DNA from: a virus
IMG/VR virus record: IMGVR_UViG_3300043408_000010
Span: 1 to 26,218 of that record
Reading direction: 5' to 3' (one strand)
DNA: 26,218 nucleotides
The translations under genes and the position numbers were made by a program. The notes beneath the pieces are model-generated. The model had not been told where the DNA came from, did not search any database, and worked only from the letters and a program-made list of their open reading frames with translations. Numbering within the stretch: the stretch's first letter is position 1; each line of letters starts with the position of its first letter. Positions 15,446 through 22,716 of the stretch are shown here, one piece after another.

Positions 15446-15447
15446 AC

Positions 15448-15702
15448 ATGGCTATTATCCCGACAACAGAAGAAGTGAACCGGTTTCACTTAAACTCTGA
15501 CAAGGACTCTAGCGCAACGGCTTTGCACCACACGCTTGGCACTGGCCCATCGCAAGCTTCACCGGGTAATCACAACCACGATGGCAAGAACTCTAGGCGA
15601 ATAAAGTTCTCAGACATTGAAGACGGATGGATGAACATTGACGGCGGCGAACCTCACACCGTCTACACACCTATTCCTCACATGGACGGCGGTTCAATTT
15701 AA
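15448..15702 (+). CDS. Small His-rich virion/fibre-associated protein
   Basis: An 84-residue protein starting [20 protein letters not shown]. The core [22 protein letters not shown] (~25-46, His-rich) is a wording I know from small proteins next to fibre genes of actinobacterial and marine phages. The clustered His residues suggest metal binding, as in HxH-containing tail-tip regions. This is the first gene of the rightward adhesin block, and its TAA overlaps the next ATG (TAATG at 15700-15704). No ribosome-binding site precedes it, consistent with leaderless translation. It may attach or trimerise the fibre encoded next. Confidence 0.7.
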   Translation: MAIIPTTEEVNRFHLNSDKDSSATALHHTLGTGPSQASPGNHNHDGKNSRRIKFSDIEDGWMNIDGGEPHTVYTPIPHMDGGSI

Positions 15703-17441
15703 TGGCAGTTATTATTCAGATTCGTCGCGGTGTTGCGTCTGCTTGGACTTCAGCTAACCCTGTTCTTGCGCAAGGTGAGATGGGCGTTGAAACTGACACG
15801 CTCAAAGTAAAGATTGGTAACGGCACTAGCAACTGGGTTTCTTTGCCTTACTTCACTCAAGGTGTTGCAGGTTTGTCTGCGTACCAGATTGCGGTTGCTA
15901 ACGGCTTTGTTGGTACTGAGGCTGCTTGGGTTGCGTCACTTGAGGGCGATGTTGGCCCACAGGGACCGCAAGGTATTCAGGGTCCAACTGGTGCAACTGG
16001 CGCAACTGGCGCTACCGGTGCGACTGGTCCGCAGGGCTTGCAAGGTATTCAGGGTGAGATTGGCCCACAGGGTATTCAAGGTATTCAGGGTGTCAAGGGT
16101 GACACTGGCGATACTGGTCCACAGGGTATTCAAGGTATTCAGGGTATTCAAGGTATTCAGGGTGAAACTGGTCCTACTGGCCCGCAGGGTATTCAGGGTA
16201 TTCAGGGTCCTATTGGTGCTGCAGCAACCATCGAAGGTTCTGTACCTACCGTAGGTGACTTGCCAACAACCGGCGTTACCTCTGGTGACGGTTACATTGT
16301 TCAAGCTGACGGCGACCTTTACATTTGGAATGGCAGCGCTTGGACTAGCGTTGGTCAGATTGTTGGACCAGAAGGTCCGCAAGGTTTGACTGGTGCTACT
16401 GGTGCTACTGGCCCTACTGGACCTCAAGGCCCACAAGGTATTCAGGGCGACACTGGTCTAACTGGTCCCACTGGTGCTACTGGCCCTCAAGGCCCGCAGG
16501 GTATTCAGGGTATTCAGGGCGATGTTGGCCCTACTGGCCCACAAGGACCCCAAGGCTTACAGGGCGACACCGGCTTGACTGGTGCCACTGGTGCTACTGG
16601 CCCACAAGGCCCGCAAGGTATTCAGGGCGACACTGGACCTGCCGGTCCAACTGGCCCTACTGGTGCTACTGGTGCTACAGGTGCTACAGGTCCGGGCGTA
16701 GCAGCGGGCGGTACTACTGGGCAGATCCTTGCCAAGGTTGATGGCACAGATTACAACACAACTTGGATTGACAACTACACGGGTCAAGTCAAGCATCTTG
16801 TGAAGAATAACTCTGGGGCTACCATGCCTAAGGGTTCGGTTGTCTACATTTCGTCTTCTGCCGGAACAAACATGAACGTTTCGCTTTCGGATGCAGACAC
16901 TGAGCCTACATCGTCGAAGACCATGGGCATCCTTGAATCCGAGCTGGTTACTGGCGGCATCGGCTACGTAATCACTGAAGGCCTACTTGCAGGTTTGAAC
17001 ACTAGCACCGCTACTGCTGGTCAGTCGATTTGGCTGTCTTCAACTGCTGGTCAGTTTGTGTATGGCGCACCACCTGCAAAACCTGCACACTCGGTTTACC
17101 TAGGCGTTGTCACCCGCGTACAAAGCATCAACGGCGAAATCTTCGTCAAGGTTCAGAACGGCTACGAAATTGAAGAGCTCCACAACGTTTCGATTGATGG
17201 GTCGCTTGCAAACAAGCAGGTAATCCAGTACGACTCTGCGACTTCTTTGTGGAAGAACGCAACCATCTCTGCAGGTGTTAGCGTCTCAGAAACTCCGCCG
17301 TCTTCGCCAAGCGCAGGCGACATGTGGTTCAACTCGACCACCGGCCGCATTTTCGTGTACTTTGATTCGTTTTGGGTAGAGCCAACACCGACACCTCAAG
17401 TAACCCCAGATCCGCTTCACCCATTCTTGCTAGGAGTGTAA
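15702..17441 (+). CDS. Collagen-like tail fibre / host-recognition protein
   Basis: A 579-residue protein. Residues 1-50 ([20 protein letters not shown], with [18 protein letters not shown]) match the short N-terminal virion-binding domain common at the start of phage fibres. [20 protein letters not shown] (57-76) is a frequent linker before collagen segments. Two Gly-X-Y tracts follow (82-172 and 222-331), dominated by GPQ, GIQ and GAT triplets. They are separated by a ~50-residue beta domain with [20 protein letters not shown]. The C-terminal ~245 residues are beta-rich, including [20 protein letters not shown] and [19 protein letters not shown], and end with a Pro-rich tail. It is expected to form a trimeric rod with a terminal receptor-binding domain. 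The 3' end abuts the next ATG. Confidence 0.85.
   Translation: MAVIIQIRRGVASAWTSANPVLAQGEMGVETDTLKVKIGNGTSNWVSLPYFTQGVAGLSAYQIAVANGFVGTEAAWVASLEGDVGPQGPQGIQGPTGATGATGATGATGPQGLQGIQGEIGPQGIQGIQGVKGDTGDTGPQGIQGIQGIQGIQGETGPTGPQGIQGIQGPIGAAATIEGSVPTVGDLPTTGVTSGDGYIVQADGDLYIWNGSAWTSVGQIVGPEGPQGLTGATGATGPTGPQGPQGIQGDTGLTGPTGATGPQGPQGIQGIQGDVGPTGPQGPQGLQGDTGLTGATGATGPQGPQGIQGDTGPAGPTGPTGATGATGATGPGVAAGGTTGQILAKVDGTDYNTTWIDNYTGQVKHLVKNNSGATMPKGSVVYISSSAGTNMNVSLSDADTEPTSSKTMGILESELVTGGIGYVITEGLLAGLNTSTATAGQSIWLSSTAGQFVYGAPPAKPAHSVYLGVVTRVQSINGEIFVKVQNGYEIEELHNVSIDGSLANKQVIQYDSATSLWKNATISAGVSVSETPPSSPSAGDMWFNSTTGRIFVYFDSFWVEPTPTPQVTPDPLHPFLLGV
15945..16217 (+). repeat. First collagen-like coding repeat (Gly-X-Y)
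   Basis: About 30 Gly-X-Y triplets encoded by near-identical 9-nt units of the ggtattcag / ggtattcaa kind (GIQ) mixed with GPQ and GAT units. The densest run is near 16066-16158. Slippage or recombination here would change fibre length in frame. Confidence 0.9.
16365..16697 (+). repeat. Second collagen-like coding repeat (Gly-X-Y)
   Basis: About 37 Gly-X-Y triplets. It has a higher-order pattern in which [13 protein letters not shown]-type blocks recur at about 16420, 16490, 16540 and 16605. The second tract is more regular than the first, suggesting more recent internal duplication. Confidence 0.9.
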
Positions 17442-17747
17442 ATGGCTGCAATTAATTTCCCAGATTCGCCGACCTTAAACCAAGTCTTTACTGTAGACAG
17501 CAAGACTTGGAAATGGGACGGCTCGTCTTGGACTGGGGTTCCTTACACTATTACCGGAGAAGTTGGCCCACAAGGTCCACAAGGTCCACAAGGCGCAACC
17601 GGTGCAACTGGCCCACAAGGCGCAACTGGTGCAACCGGCCCACAGGGGGCAACTGGTGCAACCGGCCCACAGGGACCAGCCGGGCCAACCGGACCAGCAG
17701 TGAGTGCTGGTAAAATTATCGCTATGTCAATAGTCTTTGGAGGATAA
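17442..17747 (+). CDS. Short collagen-like fibre protein
   Basis: A 101-residue protein. Residues 1-35 ([20 protein letters not shown] then [12 protein letters not shown]) are a well-known small N-terminal module of phage fibres (F-P-x-x-P...F-T...W-x-W-x-G-x-x-W). Residues 39-86 are 16 collagen triplets (GPQ/GAT). A short hydrophobic C-terminus ([11 protein letters not shown]) follows. With TAGGAG before its ATG, it begins immediately after the long fibre stop. It could be a short side fibre or a partner of the long fibre. The hydrophobic end may plug a trimer. Confidence 0.75.
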   Translation: MAAINFPDSPTLNQVFTVDSKTWKWDGSSWTGVPYTITGEVGPQGPQGPQGATGATGPQGATGATGPQGATGATGPQGPAGPTGPAVSAGKIIAMSIVFGG

Positions 17748-17749
17748 AA

Positions 17750-18109
17750 ATGGCAGCACCCAACATTGTAAACATCGCCAGCATCACGGCAAAATCTGCG
17801 GTGCAGGCCGTTTCTACTACAGCCACGGACATTGTTACGAACTCGGCCGGCAGCAATACTGCTGTAAAAGTTAACGTTCTAAGCATTGCGAACGTCAACG
17901 GGTCTGCAGCAGCAACTATTACGGCATCGATTTACCGTTCAGCTACCGAATACAAGGTAGCGCATGTTATTTCTGTTCCAGCTGGGGCCACGCTTGTCGT
18001 CATTGACAAAACTTCTTCAGTTTACCTAGAGGAGGGCGATTCATTACGCCTTACGGCATCTCTCAACTCCTACCTTCACGCCGTTTGCTCCTATGAGATA
18101 CTTGCCTAA
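17750..18109 (+). CDS. Small beta-rich virion accessory protein
   Basis: A 119-residue protein with an excellent GGAGG site six nt before the ATG. It is Ala/Ser/Thr/Val-rich with alternating hydrophobics ([20 protein letters not shown], then [20 protein letters not shown]) and ends in a YEILA strand. The layout of strand, IANV, exchangeable strand, then the acidic turn before DSLRLTAS parallels the 110-residue protein at 19805-20137 (SIHIANVTSAVATFRLYLRI ... EGMTLSATDVVTVQS). Both probably have the same small jelly-roll or Ig-like fold. It is probably a fibre- or capsid-decorating protein. Confidence 0.65.
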   Translation: MAAPNIVNIASITAKSAVQAVSTTATDIVTNSAGSNTAVKVNVLSIANVNGSAAATITASIYRSATEYKVAHVISVPAGATLVVIDKTSSVYLEEGDSLRLTASLNSYLHAVCSYEILA

Positions 18110-18885
18110 TGTCTAAGGGCCACAGGGACACCGGAAACTATGTAGGGTTTACCGGGAGCTATGCTGCAGGCGGAGTCTTTTCACTTAAATCTGCTCAATT
18201 ACTTAAAAGCGCGGGAGCTTGGGGAGGGCTTCCCGGAAACGGGCTGCAGCTACACTTAGATGCGTCGACATATCCGGGATCGGGCACTCTATGGAGCGAT
18301 CAAAGCGGAAATGCTCGACACTTTTCTTGGACCAGCACGCCTTCGTTTACGACGGGAACTGTACCTTACTTCAACATGAACGGGTACGGAGCAAACGGTC
18401 CGGCATCGAACTCTTATGGGATAAACAACACTTCCGGTTATACGATTTTTGTTGCGTTTTATAATAACTCTTTAACTTACAACGGAGCGTTCAAGTTTGT
18501 CGGCTCGCCAAGCCGAGGCATTTTTTCGCACCTGCCTTGGATTAGCGGAACTATTTATCTAGACCAAGGTGGCTGCTGTAGCGTAAACCAGCGCGTAGAA
18601 GTAGCGATGAGCAACTCTACCGGAGCTTGGAACGTCATTGCTTTTAGATGTAATCCCGCAACGGAAAGAAGCATTTGGCAGAACGGCACAAAACTTATTG
18701 CAAATACCAACGCTGCTGCGGACATAAACCTAACCGCAGATGCGGTGAGATTGAACAGCGATTCTGAATATGGCACCGCTTGGGATGCAAAACTTTCTCA
18801 GTTTGTTGTCTACAATCGAGCGCTGACGGACGCAGAGATGGGGACCGCAACCGCATTTTTGAAAAAGAAAGTCGGGCTGACTTAA
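18109..18885 (+). CDS. LamG/concanavalin-A-like adhesin
   Basis: A 258-residue protein starting at a TAATG junction. After an N-terminal leader with GGVFSLKSAQLLKSAGAW (~23-40), residues ~43-255 carry the hallmarks of a LamG-like jelly roll: LQLHLDASTYPGSGTLWSDQ, SGNARHF, YTIFVAFY, GAWNVIAFRCN, IWQNGTKLIAN and SQFVVYNRALTDAEM. The last is the usual closing helix of this domain in phage and environmental proteins. LamG domains bind glycans, so this is a strong receptor-binding candidate. Its motif GG-V-(F/W)...K-AG-x-W is shared with the next gene. Confidence 0.78.
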   Translation: MSKGHRDTGNYVGFTGSYAAGGVFSLKSAQLLKSAGAWGGLPGNGLQLHLDASTYPGSGTLWSDQSGNARHFSWTSTPSFTTGTVPYFNMNGYGANGPASNSYGINNTSGYTIFVAFYNNSLTYNGAFKFVGSPSRGIFSHLPWISGTIYLDQGGCCSVNQRVEVAMSNSTGAWNVIAFRCNPATERSIWQNGTKLIANTNAAADINLTADAVRLNSDSEYGTAWDAKLSQFVVYNRALTDAEMGTATAFLKKKVGLT

Positions 18886-19421
18886 TGAATGGCGGAATTA
18901 CTGGGCCGGTGAATTCTACGACGGCATCTTCTTCTTCCGGGGTATGGGAGGTCGAGGAAGCTTTGGCAGCAAAAAAAGCTGGCAAATGGCAACTTCCAGT
19001 TCCTCCGCCGGTTGTTGTCTTTGATGAAACAACTGGCCCTAATAGCGCAGGCACAGGCGGATGGTACTACCAGCATGGCGATGGCGGATCTTACGTGTCT
19101 ATCGGCACTACATCTAATGCAATTTGGACGTATGCTCCTTGGTGGTCAAGCGGCAATGCTGTTACAAATAACAACATCAATACAACCGGTGCAACGTCTG
19201 TTACTTTAGTTTTTCAAGGCTATACAGACAATCAATACGGCTATGCTTGGGTTAACTTTCCCGGCGGTGGAAACACTTTTATTTACCCGCAGCAAACGTA
19301 CTTATCTAAACAGTCCTTCACTTTGCCGGTCACGAACGGTGGGGTAGGGAAACTGCAGTTTGGAGCAGCGAACACTAGGCAGTATAACTATTTATTTAGT
19401 TTTCAGATTAACTACTCATAA
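18885..19421 (+). CDS. Fibre-associated beta-rich protein
   Basis: A 178-residue protein from the ATG at 18885-18887, which overlaps the preceding stop (TAATG). A longer in-frame reading from 18780 lies inside the LamG gene and is unlikely. The N-terminus contains SGVWEVEEALAAKKAGKW (18-35), matching the leader motif of the previous gene and similar modules in cyanophage fibres. The rest is rich in Gly/Asn/Thr/Tyr/Trp beta sequence (WVNFPGGGNTFIYPQQTYLS) with no enzymatic signature. It is probably an adhesin or fibre-tip protein. I cannot name a domain for the C-terminal ~140 residues. Confidence 0.68.
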   Translation: MNGGITGPVNSTTASSSSGVWEVEEALAAKKAGKWQLPVPPPVVVFDETTGPNSAGTGGWYYQHGDGGSYVSIGTTSNAIWTYAPWWSSGNAVTNNNINTTGATSVTLVFQGYTDNQYGYAWVNFPGGGNTFIYPQQTYLSKQSFTLPVTNGGVGKLQFGAANTRQYNYLFSFQINYS

Positions 19422-19429
19422 GGATTAAA

Positions 19430-19747
19430 ATGAGCCATTGGGCCGAACTTGATGAAGAAAATGTAGTTCTTCGCGTCGTTGAAACGGACTTCACCTCAAA
19501 ACCGGAACTTCCCGGGCTTTGGATTGAGACGTATCAAGATACTGCAAAGATGCTAAACATAGCAAGCGCCGGAGATCTCTATGACGAAGCGAGCGGCACC
19601 TTCATTCCGGCTCAGCCCTACGAGTCGTGGTTTTTTTCAGGAGAAGACAGGCTTTGGCATCCACCAATTGACATGCCTAGCGATGGCGCTTTTTACAGCT
19701 GGAATGAGGCTTCCAAAGATTGGGTAGCATCAGGCAATTCGGCCTAG
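19430..19747 (+). CDS. Small phage accessory protein, paralogue of 21089-21415
   Basis: A 105-residue acidic, Trp-rich protein with AAGGA before the ATG. It begins SHWAELDEENVVLRVVETD and contains FIPAQPYESWFFSGEDRLWH, then AFYSWNEASKDWV. This is the widespread small family found after fibre genes in marine and actinobacterial phages: LDENN-V-V start, a F-x-P-P-Q-P-(Y/F)-x-S-W centre, then W...P...Y and a W-x-E...W end. The 108-residue protein at 21089 has the same order. Its role is unproven; fibre assembly or decoration has been suggested for such neighbours. It closes the first part of the adhesin block. Confidence 0.72.
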   Translation: MSHWAELDEENVVLRVVETDFTSKPELPGLWIETYQDTAKMLNIASAGDLYDEASGTFIPAQPYESWFFSGEDRLWHPPIDMPSDGAFYSWNEASKDWVASGNSA

Positions 19748-19755
19748 CAGTCCGT

Positions 19756-19761
19756 TATAAT
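19756..19761 (+). promoter_or_regulatory. Possible internal promoter (-10 TATAAT)
   Basis: A perfect TATAAT hexamer lies in the 57-nt gap between two plus-strand genes, ~43 nt before the ATG at 19805. No convincing -35 is present at 16-18 nt (GGCAAT-like at best), so activity is uncertain. It would start a second transcript for the Gly-rich and Cys-rich adhesins. Confidence 0.35.
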
Positions 19762-19804
19762 GAATTTTAGGGACGCAACATCTTGAGCTCATTTAAGGAA
19801 GCTA

Positions 19805-20137
19805 ATGGCATTTACATACAAAGTGTTAGGGCAGGCAGCCCCAGCCAATACGTCAAACGCTGACCTGTATACTGTAGGCGCTGGAAAGTCTGCCGTCGTA
19901 TCCTCCATTCATATCGCAAACGTGACATCGGCTGTTGCGACTTTCAGGCTGTACCTAAGAATCGGTGGCGCTGCTGCGTCGGATGCAAACTGTCTAGGAA
20001 AAGATATTTCGATTGCGGCTAATAGCCTATTTTCACTCAGCGAGGGAATGACGCTATCCGCAACAGACGTAGTTACGGTACAGTCTTCGGTTGCAAGCGC
20101 ACTGACGTTTACGCTGTCAGGTAGCGAGGTTTCCTAA
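19805..20137 (+). CDS. Small beta-rich virion accessory protein
   Basis: A 110-residue protein (MAFTYKVLGQAAPANTSNAD) with AAGGA before the ATG. The pattern of TVGAGKSAVVSSIHIANVTS, a strand-rich middle and GMTLSATDVVTVQSSVASAL is typical of small tail or baseplate-decorating proteins seen in many marine phages. It appears to share its fold with the 119-residue protein at 17750. The following gene starts inside its stop (TAATG at 20135-20139), so it is probably translated together with the Gly-rich adhesin. It could form the attachment base for that adhesin. Confidence 0.68.
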   Translation: MAFTYKVLGQAAPANTSNADLYTVGAGKSAVVSSIHIANVTSAVATFRLYLRIGGAAASDANCLGKDISIAANSLFSLSEGMTLSATDVVTVQSSVASALTFTLSGSEVS

Positions 20138-21084
20138 TGGGCATCTCGGTTTTCCCGGTTCCATCTTCCGGATCCTTCACTTCATTTTATGCAAAATTTA
20201 CCGGAGCTCAGGCTCAGGCCGTAATGGTAAATATCCCAGTTGGTTACTACGAGTTTTCATGGATTCAAAACGATCTTGCCACTGGAACAACTTTTGGAAC
20301 ATTCTCACTTGTAGATACTTCTGGCACTTCAACCGCCTACACAACGGTTGACAACAACAGCGCCGACGGAAGAAACGTCTCAGTTATAAACGTAAACATA
20401 ACTGTGCCAATTTCATCTATTACAACAACATCTCAGACCGGCAACCTAGTTTGCCGTCGAATTGGCGACGTAAAGACGACTCTTACTGGAAACGTAACCG
20501 TCTACACCACTAGCCAAAGCATCACCCTCACCGCATCTACGCCCTGCATCCTTGAAGGTGGTGGCGGTGGTGGCTCCGGCAGCACTGGCAGCAGCTTTGG
20601 TGGTAATGGCGGTGGAAGTGGCTACTTCCAGTTTTTCACCGCTCCTGCGGGGACCTACGCTTTTGTGGCTGGAGCTGCTGGAGCGGCCGGAGCGGGAATT
20701 AACTGGGACGGCGGAGCCGGAGGGACATCAACTTTTGCAGGCTACTCTGCCAACGGAGGAAGCGGTGGCAGGGGCGGTGGCTATGGCTCTATCTCTACCG
20801 CCGGAGGGGCTTATGGTGGTGGTGCTGGAAGCAGCGGTGCTACGCCTACCGGCTTCCCATCATGGAGGACTCCGGGCACTGGAGGTCAAGGCTACGGTGG
20901 CGGTGGCGGTGGCGGTGGCGGTGGCGGTATCGGCAATGGTGGAAACGCGTCGGGAAGCTCGAACGTAGCAGGCTCACCCGGAACCGCGGGAAGCGGCGGA
21001 GGCGGAGGGTGTGGCTACAGTAGCACCGTTTACTCCGGCGGAGCTGGCGGAGCTGGCGCGCTGGCAGCATTGGTTTGGAGTTAA
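20137..21084 (+). CDS. Glycine-rich tail adhesin
   Basis: A 315-residue protein. Residues 1-138 are a beta-rich N-terminal part (FYAKFTGAQAQAVMVNIPVG ... VYTTSQSITLTASTPCILEG). From 141 to ~306 it is extremely Gly-rich, with runs such as G6 at 141-146 and G11 at 254-264, interspersed with short Tyr/Ser/Asn/Trp segments. It ends ALAALVWS. The alternation of polyglycine stretches with variable short loops recalls the T-even gp38-type tip adhesin, in which polyglycine helices pack together and present the receptor-binding loops. Two Cys (C137, C292) flank the Gly domain. Homology to gp38 is not claimed; the similarity is of architecture. Confidence 0.72.
   Translation: MGISVFPVPSSGSFTSFYAKFTGAQAQAVMVNIPVGYYEFSWIQNDLATGTTFGTFSLVDTSGTSTAYTTVDNNSADGRNVSVINVNITVPISSITTTSQTGNLVCRRIGDVKTTLTGNVTVYTTSQSITLTASTPCILEGGGGGGSGSTGSSFGGNGGGSGYFQFFTAPAGTYAFVAGAAGAAGAGINWDGGAGGTSTFAGYSANGGSGGRGGGYGSISTAGGAYGGGAGSSGATPTGFPSWRTPGTGGQGYGGGGGGGGGGGIGNGGNASGSSNVAGSPGTAGSGGGGGCGYSSTVYSGGAGGAGALAALVWS
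20896..20928 (+). repeat. Tandem GGTGGC hexanucleotide tract
   Basis: Five copies of GGTGGC plus GGT encode 11 consecutive glycines in the adhesin. This simple repeat could change in length by slippage, altering the tip protein without a frameshift. Confidence 0.9.
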
Positions 21085-21088
21085 TAAA

Positions 21089-21415
21089 ATGAGCGTATTT
21101 GCAATTCTTAAAGATAATAAAGTAGAAAACCTAGTTGAGTCAGAAACTCAAGAGATTCTTCAGATGCTTTTGCCTGACGCTCAGCTTCTTGAAGTGACCG
21201 ATGCAACCGGCGTGGCTTACCTAGGCTCAGACTATGACATTAAAAAGAAAAAGTTTGTTCCGCCTCAGCCTTTTGCTTCTTGGACGTTTAGTAGAACCTT
21301 GTGGTCTTGGAGCGCCCCGAAAGCTTATCCGGAAATAGAAGAAAAATTCTTCATTTGGGATGAGGAGCAACTTGATTGGGTAGAGCCAATAATCGAAGAG
21401 ATCGTAGCCGAATAG
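21089..21415 (+). CDS. Small phage accessory protein, paralogue of 19430-19747
   Basis: A 108-residue acidic protein from the ATG at 21089-21091 (MSVFAILKDNKVENLVESET), with GGAG eight nt upstream. An upstream in-frame ATG at 21011 lies within the Gly-rich gene and is unlikely. The centre KKFVPPQPFASWTFSRTLWS, then APKAYP and FFIWDEEQLDWVEP, repeats the signature of the 105-residue protein at 19430. Divergence is high, so this is an old duplication or separate acquisition. The C-terminus is very acidic (IIEEIVAE). Each copy follows a fibre or adhesin gene, suggesting that each serves its own neighbour. Confidence 0.72.
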   Translation: MSVFAILKDNKVENLVESETQEILQMLLPDAQLLEVTDATGVAYLGSDYDIKKKKFVPPQPFASWTFSRTLWSWSAPKAYPEIEEKFFIWDEEQLDWVEPIIEEIVAE

Positions 21416-21422
21416 GAACCCA

Positions 21423-22223
21423 ATGCCAATCCCTCTAGGTATTCTTGCAGCGTCCATCAAAAAAGGTATCAGTGACCTTTTTAATAGGACCACTTCTGGC
21501 ACGCTTGGCACAGCCGACAGCGGGCAGGTTTGGGCTAACCTTCGCGGAACTTGGTTTGCTAACGGCAGCAAAGCAACAACCGCTACTGCTGCGTCGTCTT
21601 ACCCTATCGCCAGCATTGACATGTCGGTGCAAGATGCGACCACTTCTGCCTCTGTAACTAGCGGTACCGGCGTTGCCTTTTGGATTACTGACTCAGGCAG
21701 CTGGTGGGCTTCGACGTCGCAGAACACTCAGGAAAGCTACACTTACCAGTGCAACCCGCACACTCGCTACACCTATAGCTGCAGCTTTAACTGCAATGGT
21801 CAGGCTATAAGCACGAGCGGATCAAGCGACACCAATCAAGGATGTTCTAGCATTGCAAGCAATTACTGCTCCGGAACAGTAACAAATGTTTCTGGCTCAT
21901 TCTCGCCTTACACAGCGTATGACACTTGCACTGGCTACAACTACTACTACTACCTACGCCTAACCAAATCAGTCGTTGGTACTGTAAGCAACGTAGTTTC
22001 AGACGTCTCGCTAGGCGCAATGCCTACAGCGATCAAGGTCGTTACGTCAGGTGACACCATCACCGCACAGGCTTACTCGGACGAAGCATTGACTAGCCCG
22101 CTAGGTTCAGCAATCGTAACCACCCCGGCAAGCCCAACCAAGGGCACCTCAGTTGGTATCATCGTGGCACCAACAAGCTACAACCAGCAAGCATTGGTAG
22201 ACAACTTCAAGTCCGCTAGATAG
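21423..22223 (+). CDS. LamG-like virion protein with a Cys-rich insertion
   Basis: A 266-residue protein. Residues 20-100 (LFNRTTSGTLGTADSGQVWA, GTWFANGSKA, GVAFWITDSGSWWAS) and 176-266 (YLRLTKSVVGTVSNVVSDVS, ITAQAYSDEALTS, ALVDNFKSA) together read as one LamG-like/jelly-roll domain of the D-S-G-x-W-W...L-R-L-x-K type found in actinobacterial phages. Between these halves lies an insert of ~75 residues with six Cys (110, 120, 124, 141, 149, 169) and many Tyr/Ser/Asn, where related domains have a short loop. The N-terminal helix MPIPLGILAASIKKGISDLF may anchor it. It is the last adhesin-type gene of the block. AGGA precedes the ATG. Confidence 0.68.
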   Translation: MPIPLGILAASIKKGISDLFNRTTSGTLGTADSGQVWANLRGTWFANGSKATTATAASSYPIASIDMSVQDATTSASVTSGTGVAFWITDSGSWWASTSQNTQESYTYQCNPHTRYTYSCSFNCNGQAISTSGSSDTNQGCSSIASNYCSGTVTNVSGSFSPYTAYDTCTGYNYYYYLRLTKSVVGTVSNVVSDVSLGAMPTAIKVVTSGDTITAQAYSDEALTSPLGSAIVTTPASPTKGTSVGIIVAPTSYNQQALVDNFKSAR

Positions 22224-22235
22224 TAGACTGAAACA

Positions 22236-22472
22236 ATGAGCGAGAGACCAGCAAGACCTTGGGACCTATTCAACAAAAACATTGGACGAGTTGAAGGCCC
22301 AGTCGCTGCCGAACGTTTAGCGATCTGCAAGCAATGCCCCAAGCTTTTGCCAACAGGCAACTGCACTGAATGCGGTTGCTTCATGTCCGCAAAAACCAAA
22401 CTACCCAACGCCTTCTGCCCGCTACACAAATGGGACAAGGTTGAAGTTTCATACAAGGAGGAAACCAAATGA
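22236..22472 (+). CDS. Small zinc-ribbon protein (six Cys)
   Basis: A 78-residue protein starting MSERPARPWDLFNKNIGRVE. C31-x2-C34, C43-x2-C46-x-C48 and C61 with a following His (CKQCPKLLPTGNCTECGCFM ... FCPLHKW) form a zinc-binding module. I know this arrangement as a small family common in cyanophages and freshwater phages, often near fibre or terminase genes, with no established function. Its stop overlaps the next start by 4 nt (ATGA at 22469-22472), implying co-translation. Confidence 0.72.
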   Translation: MSERPARPWDLFNKNIGRVEGPVAAERLAICKQCPKLLPTGNCTECGCFMSAKTKLPNAFCPLHKWDKVEVSYKEETK

Positions 22473-22678
22473 TTGGTGCCAAAGAAAACCCAGAAATGCC
22501 ACCAAAGAAAATCGCACTCATCATTGACGGTGAAGTTGTTGAAATGTTGCACGCCGACGAACGCCTTGCAGCTATCTTTCTAAGCAACCCAACCATCGTT
22601 GACGTCACAGATGTATACACAGGCACCACCTTTGTAAACAAATCGTACGACGAAGCCACTGGCGTTTTCTCTGACTAA
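22469..22678 (+). CDS. Small hypothetical protein
   Basis: A 69-residue protein preceded by the strongest Shine-Dalgarno in this segment (AAGGAGG, ~6 nt spacing). MPPKKIALIIDGEVVEMLHA followed by DERLAAIFLSNPTIVDVTD and a final FVNKSYDEATGVF strand suggest a small alpha/beta fold. This wording is frequent in short phage proteins near fibre genes. The coupling to the zinc-ribbon gene suggests the two act together. Function unknown. Confidence 0.65.
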   Translation: MIGAKENPEMPPKKIALIIDGEVVEMLHADERLAAIFLSNPTIVDVTDVYTGTTFVNKSYDEATGVFSD

Positions 22679-22716
22679 CCTGTTAGGCTAAAGTTACTAA
22701 CCGAGACGGGGAATAA

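Noticed and set aside
15936-16436. Long antisense open frame (166 codons) opposite the collagen repeats
   Set aside because: Its Asn-Thr-Leu repeats are the mechanical complement of GIQ/GPQ codons. It has no sensible protein character.
15945-16697. Regular direct repeats considered as a CRISPR array
   Set aside because: The units are continuous, in frame and encode Gly-X-Y triplets. There are no unique spacers of constant length.
18780-18884. Longer 213-residue version of the fibre protein at 18885
   Set aside because: The added 35 residues are out-of-frame LamG codons with basic/Cys-rich nonsense character. TAATG coupling at 18883-18887 gives the natural start.
15702-22223. Diversity-generating retroelement acting on the adhesins
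   Set aside because: No reverse transcriptase, no template/variable repeat pair and no A-targeted variable region can be seen in the window.
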